NCBI GenBank assembly: GCA_900752195.1
Contig: CAADUJ010000014.1
Coordinates: forward strand, 1-43,649
DNA length: 43,649 nt
Source: an uncultured Negativicutes bacterium
Lineage (GTDB): Bacteria; Bacillota; Negativicutes; Veillonellales; Megasphaeraceae
Direction of reading: 5' to 3'
The position numbers and the translations under genes are program-made. Under the pieces are notes generated by a model. It saw nothing but the letters and a program-made list of their open reading frames with translations. It was not told the DNA's origin and did no database searches. This document shows positions 42,057 to 43,649 of the stretch, piece after piece. The first letter of the stretch is position 1, and the number at the start of each line of letters is the position of its first letter.

Positions 42057-43352
42057 TTACCGCTGAATGGAAAAGGCCTGGAAACCGGAATAGATGCCAT
42101 GACCATGAAGTTCATCTTCGATTTGTAGAAGACGATTGTATTTTGCCACGCGTTCACTCCGAGTAGGAGCGCCTGTCTTGATCTGGGCTGTATTTAAGGC
42201 GACTGCCAGGTCGGCAATGGATGTGTCTTCCGTTTCCCCGGAGCGATGGGATACGATAGCCCGATAGCCTGAACGATGAGCCAGCTTGATAGCATCCAAA
42301 GTTTCCGATACGGTACCGATCTGGTTGAGCTTGATGAGGATGGCATTGCCGCACCCTTGAGAAATACCTTTTTGCAATCGTTTCGTATTAGTAACAAATA
42401 AATCGTCTCCTACGAGCTGTACACGCTTTCCTAAGGTGTTTGTCAATTTGGCCCAGCCTTCCCAGTCTTCTTCATCCAAGCCATCTTCAATGGAATAAAT
42501 GGGATACTCCTGGGAAAGTTGCTTCCAGTGAGCAATGAGTTCATCTGTCGTAAAGGACTGGCCTCTCTTGGGCAAGATGTATTCGCCTTTCGTATGGCCT
42601 TTCCATTCACTGGCCGCTGCATCGAGAGCGAGGACAAAATCCTTGCCTGGAACATACCCTGCCGATTCGATAGCCTGCAGGATGTACTGAATGGCTTCGA
42701 CATCACTGGCTAAATTCGGTGCAAAGCCGCCTTCATCCCCCACAGAGGTAGCCAATCCCTGTTTTTTCAACAGACCTGCCAAAGCATGATATACTTCTGC
42801 GCACCAGCGAAGACCCTCGCGGAACGAAGGCGCACCAGCAGGCATAATCATAAATTCCTGAATGTCTACAGTGTTTGCTGCATGGGCACCGCCGTTTAAA
42901 ATATTCATCATAGGAACAGGCAGGGTACTGCCGTTGACACCGCCAAGAAAACGATGAAGGTGCATGCCTAAGGACGTTGCTGCCGCACGGGCCGTCGCAA
43001 GAGAAACGGCCAGAATTGCGTTGGCACCAAGGTTCGACTTATCCTCTGTACCATCAGCTTCTATCATAACGTTGTCAATTTCATACATATCAAAGGGACT
43101 TTTCCCTTTCAAGAGGTCATGCAACGTCGAATTGACATGACCTACGGCGATGGAAACACCTTTGCCACCAAAACGAGATGCATCCTTATCGCGGAGTTCC
43201 AACGCTTCAAACTGGCCCGTCGATGCACCACTAGGAGCGGCACTGCGTCCTAACGTACCATCAGACAATAAAACATCAGCTTGCACTGTAGGGTTTCCGC
43301 GAGAATCGAGAATTTCTCGTCCTACGACAGATTCAATGCGAATATCTTTCAT
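42057..43352 (-). CDS. eno: enolase (phosphopyruvate hydratase)
   Basis: 431 residues, glycolytic interconversion of 2-phosphoglycerate and PEP. Start IRIESVVGREILDSRGNPTVQ, then APSGASTG, NGGAHA, VGDEGGFAP, the metal ligands in LALDAAASE and YSIEDGLDEEDW, and the late SHRSGETEDTSIADLAV. GAGGAGG precedes the ATG. It stands between an rRNA operon end and the autotransporter; together with ppsA in the same window it serves the PEP node. Confidence 0.97.
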   Translation of the reverse strand: MKDIRIESVVGREILDSRGNPTVQADVLLSDGTLGRSAAPSGASTGQFEALELRDKDASRFGGKGVSIAVGHVNSTLHDLLKGKSPFDMYEIDNVMIEADGTEDKSNLGANAILAVSLATARAAATSLGMHLHRFLGGVNGSTLPVPMMNILNGGAHAANTVDIQEFMIMPAGAPSFREGLRWCAEVYHALAGLLKKQGLATSVGDEGGFAPNLASDVEAIQYILQAIESAGYVPGKDFVLALDAAASEWKGHTKGEYILPKRGQSFTTDELIAHWKQLSQEYPIYSIEDGLDEEDWEGWAKLTNTLGKRVQLVGDDLFVTNTKRLQKGISQGCGNAILIKLNQIGTVSETLDAIKLAHRSGYRAIVSHRSGETEDTSIADLAVALNTAQIKTGAPTRSERVAKYNRLLQIEDELHGHGIYSGFQAFSIQR

Positions 43353-43420
43353 AAAGAATACCTCCTCTATTGCGATGTAATCTATAGCAAGTACAGTAAT
43401 ATCAATATTTTTACGATATT

Positions 43421-43426
43421 ATTATA
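43421..43426 (-). promoter_or_regulatory. candidate -10 box of eno
   Basis: Minus strand TATAAT at 43421-43426, about 70 bases before the start. No good -35 is visible, so this is tentative. Confidence 0.35.
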
Positions 43427-43548
43427 CCGTACGACGAGGCATCCTGTATAGTACTTCTGATAATTTTTATCATTTTAAACGAAAAGATAACGGCAAATAC
43501 GTTGCCGCCAGCAGTCAGCTGTCAAAAGACCTATCGCCGTTGGCTAAC

Positions 43549-43586
43549 CAAAAAAAGAGCACCGACTGTTGTCGATGCTCTTTTTT
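43549..43586 (-). terminator. rRNA operon terminator
   Basis: GAGCATCGAC/GTCGGTGCTC stem with an ACA-type loop and T7 tail (43549-43556) on the minus strand, a few bases past the 5S 3' end. Confidence 0.85.
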
Positions 43587-43594
43587 CCCTTAAT

Positions 43595-43649
43595 CAGCGA
43601 CTTCCTATCCTCCCAGGTCGCTTCCAACCAAGTACTTTCGGCGTGTACG
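43595..43649 (-). rRNA. rrf: 5S ribosomal RNA, 3' part
   Basis: The minus strand from the window edge reads CGCCGAAAGTACTTGG...GACCTGGGAGGATAGGAAGTCGC, the 3' half of a Firmicutes 5S rRNA (conserved GGGAGGATAGG before the terminal stem). The 5' part and presumably 23S and 16S lie beyond the window. Confidence 0.85.

Noticed and set aside
1..43649. CRISPR arrays, prophage or conjugative modules
   Set aside because: No regularly spaced repeats, integrase, phage structural or conjugation genes are visible apart from the IS3 remnant.

Overview
The window looks like chromosome of a Negativicutes bacterium (Firmicutes lineage with an outer membrane), most likely Megasphaera or a close relative in the Veillonellaceae. 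This is inferred from gene content, not from a search. Gram-negative envelope genes (autotransporter, lipoprotein deacetylase, phosphatidylserine/ethanolamine synthesis) sit beside Firmicutes-style features: a tandem glycine riboswitch, a CcpN-like CBS-domain regulator with PpsR, a zinc-ribbon L28, and many short U-tailed terminators. Most genes are on the minus strand.

Left edge (1-700): the broken 3' end of an IS3-family transposase and its terminal repeat, abutting a decayed ABC-transporter ATPase. 700-4600: tatA-tatC, a nitroreductase, tRNA-Leu(CAA), and an alanine/glycine:cation symporter behind a tandem glycine riboswitch. 4640-8804: a tight envelope operon, tagA/wecG-like - psd - pssA - GT2 glycosyltransferase - surE. 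8928-13130: recG, divergent rpmB, and an APC amino-acid permease.

13141-20098: an unusual three-gene operon. It encodes a roughly 1,620-residue protein (HD domain, helical repeats, NadD-like nucleotidylyltransferase, phosphoribosyltransferase-like domain), a divergent lactate/malate-dehydrogenase-like protein and a flavoprotein. Together these suggest an undescribed nucleotide/NAD-redox module. Immediately upstream lie ppsR, a ccpN-like regulator and ppsA, a gluconeogenic PEP-synthase module.

24774-33114: class A PBP; an IMP dehydrogenase of the Tritrichomonas foetus type; a structured gene-free stretch; an envelope trio (anchored unknown protein, NAGPA-type phosphodiester glycosidase, lipoprotein polysaccharide deacetylase); and a D-2-hydroxyacid-dehydrogenase-like protein lacking two catalytic residues. 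33287-39042: Cys-rich mini-protein, TIGR04076 protein, GNAT, tyrS, pta, a 685-base gene-free region, an alpha/beta hydrolase and a second nitroreductase.

39294-43649: an autotransporter whose signal-peptide coding region contains a G10 tract that puts it out of frame, which is strong evidence for slipped-strand phase variation (OFF in this sequence). It is flanked by two near-identical hairpins, one of which is the terminator of the adjacent eno gene. The right edge holds the 3' end of a 5S rRNA gene with its terminator, so an rRNA operon continues beyond the window.

The strongest hunt results are the phase-variable autotransporter cassette, the giant multidomain protein with its operon, the T. 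foetus-type IMPDH, and the catalytically altered hydroxyacid dehydrogenase.
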